Source of the DNA: Lachnospiraceae bacterium
GTDB lineage: Bacteria > Bacillota > Clostridia > Lachnospirales > Lachnospiraceae
Assembly (NCBI GenBank): GCA_030825115.1
Contig: JAPJQL010000010.1
Location: forward strand, 1-64,000
Length of the DNA: 64,000 bases
Reading direction: 5' to 3'
The position numbers were made by a program, and so were the translations under genes. This document shows positions 43,715-53,399 of the stretch, piece by piece. How positions within the stretch are numbered: the stretch's first letter is position 1; each line of letters begins with the position of its first letter. The notes under the pieces are model-generated. The model worked only from the letters and a program-made list of their open reading frames with translations, had not been told where the DNA came from and did no database searches.

Positions 43715-44791
43715 CTACAGAATGTAAACCCCTTTCGGGTCAAAGTCCAGGTATGCCTTCTCGCCCACTTCATAGATGCGGCGGTTGACCGGGTTGTAGT
43801 CCGTAATCTGCACTTCCATATCCCCGACCAGCGCCTGGTAATACTGATAGCTTCCCATAAAGGTGGACAGTGTGACCGTCGCCTCCAAAATCCCTTTTTC
43901 CGAAAGGACCACCGCCTCCGGGCGGATGACAAGGGTCGCCTCGTCCCCGGCTTTTGCGTTCGCGAAATTGTTGGCTTCCAGATCCTGTCCAGCGACCTGG
44001 ATCTGCGCCTTTTCCCCTTCTGCCCGGACTACCCTGGCCTGCAGGAAATTCGCCTCGCCGATAAAGTCCGCTACAAATCTGGACTTGGGATGATAGTAGA
44101 TCTCCCGCGGAGTGCCAATCTGCTCTACTTTTCCCTTGCTCATGATGATGATCTTGTCGGAGATGCTCATCGCCTCCGACTGGTCATGGGTCACGTAGAT
44201 GGCGGTGATCCCGACCTTCTGCTGGATCTTCCGGATCTCCGTCCTCATGGTGACTCTCAGCTTTGCATCCAGGTTGCTGAGCGGCTCGTCAAAGAGCAGT
44301 ACACTCGGCTCGATGACCAGCGCCCGTGCCAGCGCAACACGCTGCTGCTGCCCGCCGGAGAGCTGGTTCGTCATGCGGGATTCCATGCCGTCCATCTCCA
44401 CCAGCTTTAAGATGTCCATGACACGCCTGTGGATCTCTTCCTTTGGCAGCTTCCGGATCTTCAGGCCATAGGCCACATTGTCAAACACATTGTAGTGGGG
44501 AAGCAGAGCATAGCTCTGGAACACCATAGCCGTATCGCGTTTATTCGGAGTCAGGCTGTTGATCGCCTCATCCCCAAGATAGATATCGCCCTCATCCGGG
44601 CTCTCAAACCCGGCGATCATACGGAGCGTCGTCGTCTTGCCGCAGCCGGACGGGCCAAGCAGCGTGACAAAGGTCCCCGGCTCGATGTCGAGTGTCGTAT
44701 CCTCCACCGCATAAAATTCCTTTCCGGTCTTCGGGTCGTTGTAAATCTTGGACACGTGCTCCAGACGGACTCCCTTTTTCTGTTTTTCCAT
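43715..44791 (-). CDS. ABC importer ATPase (FbpC/AfuC-like)
   Basis: The 358-residue ATPase has Walker A GPSGCGKTT, signature LSGGQQQRVALARAL, Walker B LLFDEPLSNLD and a C-terminal TOBE-like domain. It resembles the ATPases of iron, polyamine and sugar-phosphate importers. GGAGGAGG lies upstream of ATG 44791, and it begins two bases after the permease. Confidence 0.92.
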   Translation of the reverse strand: MEKQKKGVRLEHVSKIYNDPKTGKEFYAVEDTTLDIEPGTFVTLLGPSGCGKTTTLRMIAGFESPDEGDIYLGDEAINSLTPNKRDTAMVFQSYALLPHYNVFDNVAYGLKIRKLPKEEIHRRVMDILKLVEMDGMESRMTNQLSGGQQQRVALARALVIEPSVLLFDEPLSNLDAKLRVTMRTEIRKIQQKVGITAIYVTHDQSEAMSISDKIIIMSKGKVEQIGTPREIYYHPKSRFVADFIGEANFLQARVVRAEGEKAQIQVAGQDLEANNFANAKAGDEATLVIRPEAVVLSEKGILEATVTLSTFMGSYQYYQALVGDMEVQITDYNPVNRRIYEVGEKAYLDFDPKGVYIL

Positions 44792-44792
44792 A

Positions 44793-46502
44793 CTATGCCT
44801 CCTCCTTCACCTTTCTGCTGACACCGAAATATTTGATCAGCGTATTCATAATCAGCACCGAACCGTAGGTAATGGCGATCAGCACCGTCGCATAGGCACA
44901 GGCCACTCCGTAATTCCCCTTCTCTGCCTGCTCATTGATCTGGCAGGTGATCAGCAAAAAGTCCGGCGTTACCAAAAGTATGATTGCGGAAATCGCCGTA
45001 ATGCTTCGCACAAACGCCGTCACCAGACCGCTGAAGAACGAATCCTTGATCAGCGGCAGCGTCACCGTCATAAACACCTTCGCAGAATTTGCCCCCATGT
45101 CATAGGCGGATTCTTCGATCGATTTGTCAATCTGCCGCAGAGCTGAGATCCCGCTCCTCGTCCCGGTCGGAAGACTCCTCACGACAAACACGATGATCAG
45201 GATAAGCCCCGTCCCGTAAAGCCCGCTCATGACTCCGGTGCGGAACAGTCCGTTGGCATACCCGCGGATATAACCGATACCAAGGACCGTACCGGGAACC
45301 GCCATCGCAAGCATAGACACAAACTCGATAAAACCCTTCGCCTTAAACCGTTTCTTCACCACCAGATAGGCAATTACCATGGAAAGAAACGCCGTAATCG
45401 GAGACGCGATCAGCGAAAGCACGAAGGAGTCCTTAAACGCCTTCAGTCCGCTTGTCTTCAGCATATACTGGAACCATTTGAGGCTCAGGCTGTAGTCCCT
45501 GCCCCACAGGGTAAACAGCGCGCCAAACGGAACCATGATATACATCAGCAGCACAAAGGCTGCAACCAGGCCGCAAAAACAGGTCAGCGGCACTGTAACG
45601 CTCTTATCTTCAATCAGCATCCGCATCCGGGACGCCTTGCCCGTCAGCGTAGCCGCAGTTTTCTTCTCCAGATAGTATTTCTGTATCAAAAACAGCACCA
45701 CGGTCAGAAGCAGGAGCACCACCGACATCGCAGCCGCGCCCGTGGAGTCATACGCTCCGGTCACCTGCAGATAGATCGTGGTTGCCAGCGTATCATACGA
45801 ACCGCCGATCAGCATCGGGTTCGCAAAATCCGCCACCGACTCAATAAACGTAACCAGAAATGCATTTCCAAGTCCCGGAAGCAGCAAAGGAAATGTCACG
45901 CTGGTAAATACCTTCCACCTTGTCGCTCCCATATCCCTCGTCGCCTCTTCCAGGGACGGGTCGATATTTTTCAAAAGACCTTTGAGCATCAGATAACACA
46001 CCGGGAAAAAGGTCAGCGTCTGTACGATCGCAATCCCCTTTAACCCGTATACATTCGAATCATAAATCCCAAGCAGGGACCGCGTGATGATACCGCTGCG
46101 GCCAAACAGCATGATCATGGACAGCGAGAGCACAAACGGCGGAGAGACAACCGGCAGCATGGAGACCATCCCGAACAGTTTCTCTAATACCTTTGTCTTC
46201 AGCTTCACATATACTTCCACATAGGCGAACAAAAGCCCGATCGCCGTGGAGGCCAGGCCGGTGATCATCCCAAGTACCAGCGTATTGCCAAACGCCTTGC
46301 GGAACCGTTCCAGGCTCAGAACCCGCCGGAACACATCCAGAGTAACCTTCCCGTCTGATAAAAAGCTGTCCACCAGCAGCATCAGAAGCGGATATAAAAT
46401 AAACAGAGCCAAAAATACCAGCAGCACCACGATCATGCTGATAAGGAACGGATCTGAAAAAAATTTCTTCCGTTCCAGCTCGGCGCTTTGTCTTCCAGCC
46501 AC
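44793..46502 (-). CDS. Fused two-domain ABC permease (FbpB/AfuB-like)
   Basis: The 569-residue permease has two BPD_transp_1 halves with about 12 helices, each containing an EAA loop (EEATRDMGATRWKVFTSVTFPLLLPG and EESAYDMGANSAKVFMTVTLPLI). The duplicated single-chain layout is typical of FbpB and AfuB. It starts at GTG 46502, seven bases after GGGGG and just after a strong stem-loop. Confidence 0.92.
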   Translation of the reverse strand: MAGRQSAELERKKFFSDPFLISMIVVLLVFLALFILYPLLMLLVDSFLSDGKVTLDVFRRVLSLERFRKAFGNTLVLGMITGLASTAIGLLFAYVEVYVKLKTKVLEKLFGMVSMLPVVSPPFVLSLSMIMLFGRSGIITRSLLGIYDSNVYGLKGIAIVQTLTFFPVCYLMLKGLLKNIDPSLEEATRDMGATRWKVFTSVTFPLLLPGLGNAFLVTFIESVADFANPMLIGGSYDTLATTIYLQVTGAYDSTGAAAMSVVLLLLTVVLFLIQKYYLEKKTAATLTGKASRMRMLIEDKSVTVPLTCFCGLVAAFVLLMYIMVPFGALFTLWGRDYSLSLKWFQYMLKTSGLKAFKDSFVLSLIASPITAFLSMVIAYLVVKKRFKAKGFIEFVSMLAMAVPGTVLGIGYIRGYANGLFRTGVMSGLYGTGLILIIVFVVRSLPTGTRSGISALRQIDKSIEESAYDMGANSAKVFMTVTLPLIKDSFFSGLVTAFVRSITAISAIILLVTPDFLLITCQINEQAEKGNYGVACAYATVLIAITYGSVLIMNTLIKYFGVSRKVKEEA

Positions 46503-46529
46503 GAGAAATCCCCCTTCCCCAAATCAAAA

Positions 46530-46570
46530 GAGTGCTGCGAAATGGGCGCTCTCCTCATTTCGCAGCACTC
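46530..46570 (-). promoter_or_regulatory. Stem-loop after the AfuA-like binding protein gene
   Basis: GAGTGCTGCGAAAT (46530-46543) and ATTTCGCAGCACTC (46557-46570) are perfect 14-base arms. No T-run follows on the minus strand. It is the third importer operon here with such an element after its binding-protein gene. Confidence 0.78.
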
Positions 46571-46582
46571 CCCCCAAAATGA

Positions 46583-47758
46583 TTATTCTGTCTTGAACCG
46601 GTCGTCTGCAGAGCTTCCCAGTGCATTAAAGAAATCTTCTACATACTGGGCGATATTTTGCTTCGCATCTTCAAAGTCATAGTCTATCGTGTTGTTCATA
46701 TCCAGACCAAACTGGGCAGCCTCTTCCGGCTGTGTTGCATTCTTCAGTACCAGGAACTGATAGGATCCATTCTCTTTTGCATGGTCCACGCAGTCCGGAG
46801 ACAGTGCATACTCTACCCACAGCTTCGCTGCATTCGGATGGGCGCAGCCTTTAAAGATTGCGGTAGCGCCTACCTCAAAGGAAGTTCCGTCTTCCGGCAC
46901 GATCAGCTCGATATTGTCATATCCCTGCAGGATCTGGTAGATACCGTCATGCAGGAAACCGATTCCGATCACGCACTCGCCAGGTCCTACCATCTTAGAC
47001 GGGCCGGAACCGGATTTCGTATACTGGGAGATATTCCCGTCCAGTTTCTTGAAATACTCCATCGCTTCGTCGTGGCCCTTCATCTGGATCATGGTATTGA
47101 TGACCAGTTTTGCAGTACCGGCCGTATTTGGGTTGGACATCATGATCAAATTTTTGTACTCCGGCTTTGTCAGGTCATCCCAGGTCTTCGGCGCTTCAAT
47201 CCCAAGCCGTTCCAGCTCTTCGCTGTTTACCATGAATCCAAGGATTCCTTTGTAAATCCCGTACCAGCAGTTCGTCGTATCCTTATACTGGTCTCCGATC
47301 AGGTTCACCGCATTCATCGCATCATACTGCTCTAACAGACCGTCGGCAACCGCCTCATTGTACGGGTCGGTCGTGCCGCCAAACCACACATCTGCCGATG
47401 GTTTTCCCGCCTCCTCAAAAATCTTGGTATAAACTTCCGAGGTAGACAGACGCTGGTACTTCACCTTGATTCCATAAAGCTTTTCAAAATTCTGACATGC
47501 TGCAGACAGATACTCTTCCTCACAGGAACCATACACGGTCAGTTCCCCATCTGCCTTCGCAGCCTCGATCAGCGCATCCATCCCGGTCGCTTCCTCTGCC
47601 GCCCCGGTCTCTTCCGCTTTGCTTTCCGCAGGCGCCTCCGTAGCTGCCGGTGCAGGCGCAGGCGCTGCCGTCGTAGCCGGAGCTGTTCCCCCACCGCCGC
47701 AAGCTGTCAGGCTGAGCATCATAGCCCCTGCCAAAAACAATGATAATTTCTTCCTCAT
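46583..47758 (-). CDS. ABC importer binding lipoprotein (FbpA/AfuA-like)
   Basis: The product has 391 residues from ATG 47758 (GGAGGAGGG seven bases upstream). It has a lipoprotein signal with lipobox LTAC, a Pro/Ala/Glu linker to about residue 55 and an SBP_bac_6/8 fold (GELTVYGSCEEEYLSAACQNFEKLYG). Ferric-binding FbpA uses a Tyr pair, while AfuA relatives bind hexose phosphates; the ligand cannot be fixed by eye. It heads the operon that continues into the permease, ATPase and sensor set. Confidence 0.87.
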   Translation of the reverse strand: MRKKLSLFLAGAMMLSLTACGGGGTAPATTAAPAPAPAATEAPAESKAEETGAAEEATGMDALIEAAKADGELTVYGSCEEEYLSAACQNFEKLYGIKVKYQRLSTSEVYTKIFEEAGKPSADVWFGGTTDPYNEAVADGLLEQYDAMNAVNLIGDQYKDTTNCWYGIYKGILGFMVNSEELERLGIEAPKTWDDLTKPEYKNLIMMSNPNTAGTAKLVINTMIQMKGHDEAMEYFKKLDGNISQYTKSGSGPSKMVGPGECVIGIGFLHDGIYQILQGYDNIELIVPEDGTSFEVGATAIFKGCAHPNAAKLWVEYALSPDCVDHAKENGSYQFLVLKNATQPEEAAQFGLDMNNTIDYDFEDAKQNIAQYVEDFFNALGSSADDRFKTE

Positions 47759-47888
47759 AATAAAACCCTCCTCCGTTCCTTTCATGATACTCTCATTTTA
47801 CCGAAACAAGATGACAAAAAAAACCTCTTTTCACGTAAGAATATCGTAATTTCTGAACTGAACGGAGCCATACTTTCCCGGTGTTTCC

Positions 47889-48788
47889 TCACCCCCGCTT
47901 TTTCGGAGAGACAGCCTTCACCGCGATCCACACAAACACCATCGCCATCAAGAGCTGGATCATAATGCTGCACTCAACCCAATTGCCCAGCACCACGTTG
48001 ATCTCCCGTTCCCCAAACCAGCCGGCCACAGTATACCCCGCCTGATCGATCCCGGTCCCCGCCAGGCGCGTCATCGTAGCGATAAAGGTGGAAGTGGGGT
48101 TCATCAAAAGCAGGTACAGAAAACCGCCGGAATTCCCGGCTGCCGCAGACTGCCCCACCGATGCCAGATAAGCGTCGGCATGGACCTGGCTCATATAGGC
48201 GGCAAACCGGTTCGCCCCATAAGTCCCGAGTACCACCAGCGCCAGCAGCCCGTAGGAGACTACCGTCGAGAACGTTGTCTTTTGGAATACCGCCGAACAG
48301 CAGATCCCAAGACTTCCGACAAACAGCGCCGCCGCCACATAACAGAGCAGCAGCTCCACAATATCATTCAGCGTAACCCCGCCATATACAAACACCATCG
48401 CTAAAATCGGAAAACTGGAGATGATCATCAGAAACATCGTGCTCAGCGAAGCCATCAGCTTCCCAAGCACGATCTCCGCCGGAGTCATGCGGGTCGTCAG
48501 CATCAGCTCCAGCGTCTGCCGCTCCCGTTCCCCGCTGATACTGCCTGCCGTAAGCGCCGGCATGATAAAAATCAGCATCACAAACTCCAGCACAGCCACA
48601 AACACATACAAGTCCAGAAAACTGGAATACTGGATCTCGGCTGTCAGCCGCACCTGCGCCAGCGTCGAATACATATTCAGGAGCGCCACCAGCGCCAGGA
48701 TCCCGTTGAAGACCAGCAGGATCAGGGACAGCTTAAAACTCCTGGCGCTGACCATCGACTCCCGCCTATAGACCGGATTCATCTTCAT
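47889..48788 (-). CDS. ABC-2-type permease
   Basis: The permease has 299 residues from ATG 48788, with six helices of the ABC-2 exporter family and the loop ISGERERQTLELMLTTRMTPAEIVLGKL typical of NatB/GldF-like proteins. It overlaps the ATPase by 23 bases. It is the last gene of the regulator-kinase-membrane protein-ATPase-permease operon. The gap to 47785 shows no clear terminator. Confidence 0.87.
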   Translation of the reverse strand: MKMNPVYRRESMVSARSFKLSLILLVFNGILALVALLNMYSTLAQVRLTAEIQYSSFLDLYVFVAVLEFVMLIFIMPALTAGSISGERERQTLELMLTTRMTPAEIVLGKLMASLSTMFLMIISSFPILAMVFVYGGVTLNDIVELLLCYVAAALFVGSLGICCSAVFQKTTFSTVVSYGLLALVVLGTYGANRFAAYMSQVHADAYLASVGQSAAAGNSGGFLYLLLMNPTSTFIATMTRLAGTGIDQAGYTVAGWFGEREINVVLGNWVECSIMIQLLMAMVFVWIAVKAVSPKKRG

Positions 48789-49731
48789 AAGACAGCACCA
48801 CCCTTTCCTCGTCATGATTGGTAATCTGCATAAACACCGCCTCCAGACTTCCCGGCTCCCGCATAAATCCGCGGACCGCCACACCCGCCCCGATCAGACC
48901 GGCCAGCAGCCGGCACTCATCTGCGGCATCTCCGGTAAACCCGACCATGATATCCTGGTCGCGCACCGTGATCGTCTGTACCTGCGGATGCTCTTTGAGC
49001 AGGCGCATCGCCAGCTTCATCCCGTCGTGTATCGTGATGATCACCGGTTTGGATGTATTGATCCGGTTGGTAATCTCCTCGATACTCCCGTGGAGGATCA
49101 TCCTGCCCTGGTCGATGATCCCGATGTCGGTACAAAGCTCCGACAGATCAGAGAGCAGATGGGAGCTTATCAGGATCGTCTTTCCTGCTTCTCTCAGGTC
49201 GCGCACCATCTCCCTGAATTCCAGGCGGGTCCGCGGGTCCAGTCCCGCAGTCGGCTCATCCATGATCAAAAGCGCCGGGTCGTGGATCAACGCCCTGGCC
49301 AGGCACAGACGCTGCTTCATCCCCCGGGAAAGCCCGTCTACATAAAAATCTTCTTTATTCCCCAGGCCAACCTGATCCAACAAGGTCCGGCCCAGTTTCC
49401 TTGCCCTCAGTCCTTCCATCCCATAGCAGGACGCAAAAAACTCCATATATTCATATACCTTCAGGTTGTCATACATCCCAAAATAGTCCGGTACATATCC
49501 AATCCGGTCCCTGGTCTTATCCGGTTCTTTCAGGGCATTGATGCCGTCTACCTCCACCGTGCCGCAGTCCGGGCAGATCAGCCCGGCCATGATCTTGATC
49601 GTCGTAGTCTTCCCGGCTCCGTTCGGTCCCACAAATCCGTACAGAGAACCCTTCTTTACTTCCATATCCAGACCGTCAAGGGCGTGATAATTGCCATATG
49701 TCTTTTTTAATCCTTCAATTCTCAGCATCAT
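48766..49731 (-). CDS. ABC-2-type exporter ATPase
   Basis: The 321-residue ATPase has Walker A GPNGAGKTT near 38, signature LSRGMKQRLCLARAL and Walker B LLIMDEPTAGLD, plus a C-terminal regulatory extension of about 90 residues. It starts in an ATGATG that overlaps the upstream stop. Confidence 0.92.
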   Translation of the reverse strand: MMLRIEGLKKTYGNYHALDGLDMEVKKGSLYGFVGPNGAGKTTTIKIMAGLICPDCGTVEVDGINALKEPDKTRDRIGYVPDYFGMYDNLKVYEYMEFFASCYGMEGLRARKLGRTLLDQVGLGNKEDFYVDGLSRGMKQRLCLARALIHDPALLIMDEPTAGLDPRTRLEFREMVRDLREAGKTILISSHLLSDLSELCTDIGIIDQGRMILHGSIEEITNRINTSKPVIITIHDGMKLAMRLLKEHPQVQTITVRDQDIMVGFTGDAADECRLLAGLIGAGVAVRGFMREPGSLEAVFMQITNHDEERVVLSYEDESGL

Positions 49732-52238
49732 CGTTCCCTCCCCGCTACCATCGGCATCGGAAGCTGGATATCATTGTAGCCGCCGGTCCTGGCAGATACA
49801 TACCGCACCGTCATCGCATTGTCCGCCGACAGGTACGAACGCAGTTCGTCCATTTCCAGCGTCCTGCCGTCCAGTTCCATCAGGTCATAATTGCCGGTAT
49901 GGTAATTATAGAAATAGATGCTTCCCTCAAACACTTCGTTGTAACTGCTGCCGTTCCCCACAAATTCCCCGGAGACCGGCTCAAAGGTAAGGCTCTCCAC
50001 ATCGATGTCATTGCCCAGAAAATATTCCAGCGTCACCGGGTCCGCCCCGGTCATGGAATTGGTATCCGCCTGATACTCCCCGGTGATGACTTTCGGGGTC
50101 TTCATAAGGACCGACCGGTACAGGGAACGGTCCCTGGATGCATTGACCGCGATGGAAGAGGTGAGCATGGTCAGACCATAAGTCTCCTCCGAAGGAGTCT
50201 TAAGGAACTGGCTCTCCTCCTTTTCCGTGCTGAAAGCAAGCACCCGTGCATCCGCGCTGTAGCCGGACATGTAAGAGCGCATATAAAATGTCAGCATATT
50301 GGACCGCTCCATCGCCAGCAGATATGCCGTATCGTCGATATTTGCAGTCATCGTCTCCCCGTTTCCGGTGATATACTCTGCCACCGCATAAAAATTGTTC
50401 AGCGGGAAGCGCAGCAGCTTAAGGTCATCCAGCTCCTTTGTCTCCCCCGGCTCCAGCCGGTCCAACATCACCATGTTCCCATACAGGAGCAGGCAGGTGT
50501 TTTCCAGTGGGAACGGGAACTGGTTGGTGATCTTTCCGCTTAACCTGCCCTCAAAATAATCCACCTCTCCGGTGATGCCAATCCTCGCGGTGTTGTCTGT
50601 CTTCCGTTCCAGGCGGAAATACCGGGGCGCAAACGCCACAATATTCTGCCCTTTTATCGTCGTCCTGTCATCTTGTTTCGAGATGGCGATCAGGTATTTC
50701 TCCTCCCCGGTAAATTCCGAAGACAAACGGTCCGAGCTGTACGTCCTTGTGATTGGAAGCACTGAATAATCCGGGGCAAGCTCCACCGCGTAAGGGCGGT
50801 TATATGGATTCCTGATATTGACATAGGTCGTGTCCGTCACATAATCACTGGTCACATCCTGTATCGCGGCATAGGTATAGAAGGTAGATTTAAACCTGGT
50901 CTTTCCTCCGACCAGATATATCATGACCGCAAAGGCAAGGGACAGGACGATCACGCCTCTCCGGTAAAAAATCTGCAGTTCCCGTTTCTTAAAGTACAGA
51001 TACAGCCCCGGTCCCAAAAGGGCCAGATATATCACGATAATCCCGGTATAGAAGGAAAGGTTCGGCAGCTTCTCCACATTGCCGGTATTGATCAGGCTCT
51101 GCACCGACAGAAACTTACCGGTATCCCCGCTGTATGCCGTCCGCACAAGCTGTTTGACCCGCTCCTCGCCCAACAGCGCGGTGAAAAAATGGTCCACATA
51201 GGCCGGCTGCTTGTTGCAGAACTCCGCGATGTCTGCAAAGTCAAAGGAAGCCACGGCAATCAGCCCGTTCCCCTTTGCTGCCGCGGTCAAAAGCGCCGAG
51301 CCCTTGCTGGAAAATATGACATTTCCTCCATGAAGAGGGATATCCACACAGGGAAGCTGGATCAACGCATCCTGCGGGTCGTCAATCGTCCAGCCCTCTG
51401 CCAGATCTACCAGCCGCAGCTCCGCACTTTCATAGGAATCATCAAGAAGCTCCGGTGCAAAACGCCCCAGGGTGTCATCCACCCGTTCTCCTGTTCCCAG
51501 GATCAGGACACCGCCGCCCCGAACCCAGTCCATGATCGCCGCCGTCTGCTTCTCCGAAAGCTTCCTGAGCCGGAATCCGTTTACGATGATCACGTCCAAC
51601 AGGTTCAGCCCAATCTCCTCCTCGGGAAAATCCTCTTCCTGCAAGGCAAAGGTCCTGGTCCGCAGCGCACTGTAATTGATCCCGACTCCGTTTAGGTATC
51701 TCAGGCTCTCCGGGTGGTCGGACAAGATACCGACAAACAGCTCCGGCACATCCGGGCTGATATTCAGCCGCAGGCGTTTATTCAAAATTTCAGTTCCATC
51801 CTCCGCAGCCAGCGTGATGAACAGCTGATCGGCATGGGTTCCCAGCGGTATGTAATATTTGACATCCAGTTCCGAACGGGCTTCCGCCTTAACAGGATAG
51901 TCATAACGGTAAATATTCCCGTCAGACTCTTTCGACAGAAACTGGATCGTTCCTTCCAGACCTGTATCCTGCCGGTTGTGGATCGTGATATTGACAGGCA
52001 GATGCCGTCCGCCTTTTGCCGTATTGTCATAACCATAGACGACATCCAGGGATACCGGGTCCTGTGACGCCCCGTCCTGCCCTGCCGCCGCCGCGTAACC
52101 AGCCGGTCCTAACGTGCAAAAAGCCAGACCACATGCAAAGATGACTGCCATCGCAATCATCTTCCACCGTGGTCTGCCCCCTTCTTGTCGGATCCGGTCC
52201 ATTTTCCCCATACGGGGCCGATGTATCAAACTACTCAT
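49728..52238 (-). CDS. Large membrane protein with amidotransferase-like domain, exporter-linked
   Basis: The 836-residue protein has a signal peptide/helix (about 27-50), an Ig-like region, a class I amidotransferase-like alpha/beta domain (PELFVGILSDHPES...VDVIIVNGF-type and RGGGVLILGTGERVDD), two helices (about 405-450) and a further C-terminal beta-rich region. No catalytic Cys-His-Glu set is evident, so it is probably a non-enzymatic gating or scaffold protein, as in gliding-type or other ABC-2 systems. It starts six bases after the kinase gene. Confidence 0.7.
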   Translation of the reverse strand: MSSLIHRPRMGKMDRIRQEGGRPRWKMIAMAVIFACGLAFCTLGPAGYAAAAGQDGASQDPVSLDVVYGYDNTAKGGRHLPVNITIHNRQDTGLEGTIQFLSKESDGNIYRYDYPVKAEARSELDVKYYIPLGTHADQLFITLAAEDGTEILNKRLRLNISPDVPELFVGILSDHPESLRYLNGVGINYSALRTRTFALQEEDFPEEEIGLNLLDVIIVNGFRLRKLSEKQTAAIMDWVRGGGVLILGTGERVDDTLGRFAPELLDDSYESAELRLVDLAEGWTIDDPQDALIQLPCVDIPLHGGNVIFSSKGSALLTAAAKGNGLIAVASFDFADIAEFCNKQPAYVDHFFTALLGEERVKQLVRTAYSGDTGKFLSVQSLINTGNVEKLPNLSFYTGIIVIYLALLGPGLYLYFKKRELQIFYRRGVIVLSLAFAVMIYLVGGKTRFKSTFYTYAAIQDVTSDYVTDTTYVNIRNPYNRPYAVELAPDYSVLPITRTYSSDRLSSEFTGEEKYLIAISKQDDRTTIKGQNIVAFAPRYFRLERKTDNTARIGITGEVDYFEGRLSGKITNQFPFPLENTCLLLYGNMVMLDRLEPGETKELDDLKLLRFPLNNFYAVAEYITGNGETMTANIDDTAYLLAMERSNMLTFYMRSYMSGYSADARVLAFSTEKEESQFLKTPSEETYGLTMLTSSIAVNASRDRSLYRSVLMKTPKVITGEYQADTNSMTGADPVTLEYFLGNDIDVESLTFEPVSGEFVGNGSSYNEVFEGSIYFYNYHTGNYDLMELDGRTLEMDELRSYLSADNAMTVRYVSARTGGYNDIQLPMPMVAGRER

Positions 52239-52244
52239 TCTGTC

Positions 52245-53399
52245 TTACTCCAGCTCTCCGAAATTCTCTTTGTTGATATCAAAGTCCACCCGCAGGGTCA
52301 CGGCAAAAACCGTCCCGTTCAGGTCGCTCTTTACGTTAATAGTTCCTCCATGCATGTCTACAATATTCTTTACGATGGCAAGCCCCAGTCCGGTGCCGCC
52401 CGTATGGGTGGAGCGCGACTGCTCTACCCGGTAAAACTTATCAAAAATCATCGGCAGCTCTTCTGCCGGAATCACATACCCGTAGTTCGTCACCGACACC
52501 CGCACGGTCGTATCATCCGCATGGACCTTGACCAGGACCCGCTTTCCCTCCGCCCCATATTTGATGGCGTTGTTGATCAGATTGTCAAACAGCCTGGCCA
52601 GCAGATTCCCGTCCGCGGTAATCACCTTGGCAGGCACGTTGCTCTGCAGCTCATAAGAAAGGTTTTTGTCGGCAAAGCTTGGATAGGACTCCTCTAAAAG
52701 CTGGCTCAACAGCTTGATGATGTCCACCTTCGCCACATGCATGGAGATCTTTCCGTAGTTCAGCTTGGTAAATCCAAACAGATCCTCGATCAGCTTCTCC
52801 AGCCGTTTTGCCTTGGTATAAGCGATATCTATGTATTTGTGCTGCATCTCAGGCGGCAGCGTGCTCTTTGCAGATAAAAGCTCCAGATACCCAATGATCG
52901 ATGTCAGCGGCGTCCGCAGGTCGTGGGCCACATTGGTGATCAGTTCGTTCTTGGTCCGCTCTGCTTCCCGCTCCTTATCCATCAGCCGCCGGATATCCGC
53001 CGCCATCTTGTTGAGATTCTCCGCCATAGAGGAAAATTCATCGTCCCCGATGACATCCACCATCGTGTTCAAATCTCCTTCTGAGATATTCTGCATGGCG
53101 TCTGAGATATGGCCGATGTATTCGATGGACTTCTCCTGCAGCAAAAGGAATGTCACTGCAAATATGATGATGCCAAGCAGCACATATCCCAGCACGATCA
53201 CCGTATCCGAATTGTAAATCATGGTAAGAAGCGCATTGTCCCACTCCGACTCCCTGGCGTATCCCGCCAGCATGGACAGGTTCGTCACAAGGAACACCTC
53301 GATCAGGCAGGTTACCACCGTGCTGTATATCACGCTGGTCACTACCCGGGTGTGATAGCGGCGGCTGAGGTCGCTTCTGCCCGTCTCCTTACTTTTCAA
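52245..53399 (-). CDS. Sensor histidine kinase of the ABC-2 exporter locus
   Basis: The 384-residue kinase has two helices near the N-terminus with a short extracytoplasmic loop, HAMP, motif NVAHDLRTPLTSIIGYL and a complete ATPase core (LINNAIKYG, GTGLGLAIVKNIV). The short loop suggests it senses membrane events or a partner protein. It starts at TTG 53399, overlapping the response regulator by 11 bases. Confidence 0.92.
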   Translation of the reverse strand: MKSKETGRSDLSRRYHTRVVTSVIYSTVVTCLIEVFLVTNLSMLAGYARESEWDNALLTMIYNSDTVIVLGYVLLGIIIFAVTFLLLQEKSIEYIGHISDAMQNISEGDLNTMVDVIGDDEFSSMAENLNKMAADIRRLMDKEREAERTKNELITNVAHDLRTPLTSIIGYLELLSAKSTLPPEMQHKYIDIAYTKAKRLEKLIEDLFGFTKLNYGKISMHVAKVDIIKLLSQLLEESYPSFADKNLSYELQSNVPAKVITADGNLLARLFDNLINNAIKYGAEGKRVLVKVHADDTTVRVSVTNYGYVIPAEELPMIFDKFYRVEQSRSTHTGGTGLGLAIVKNIVDMHGGTINVKSDLNGTVFAVTLRVDFDINKENFGELE

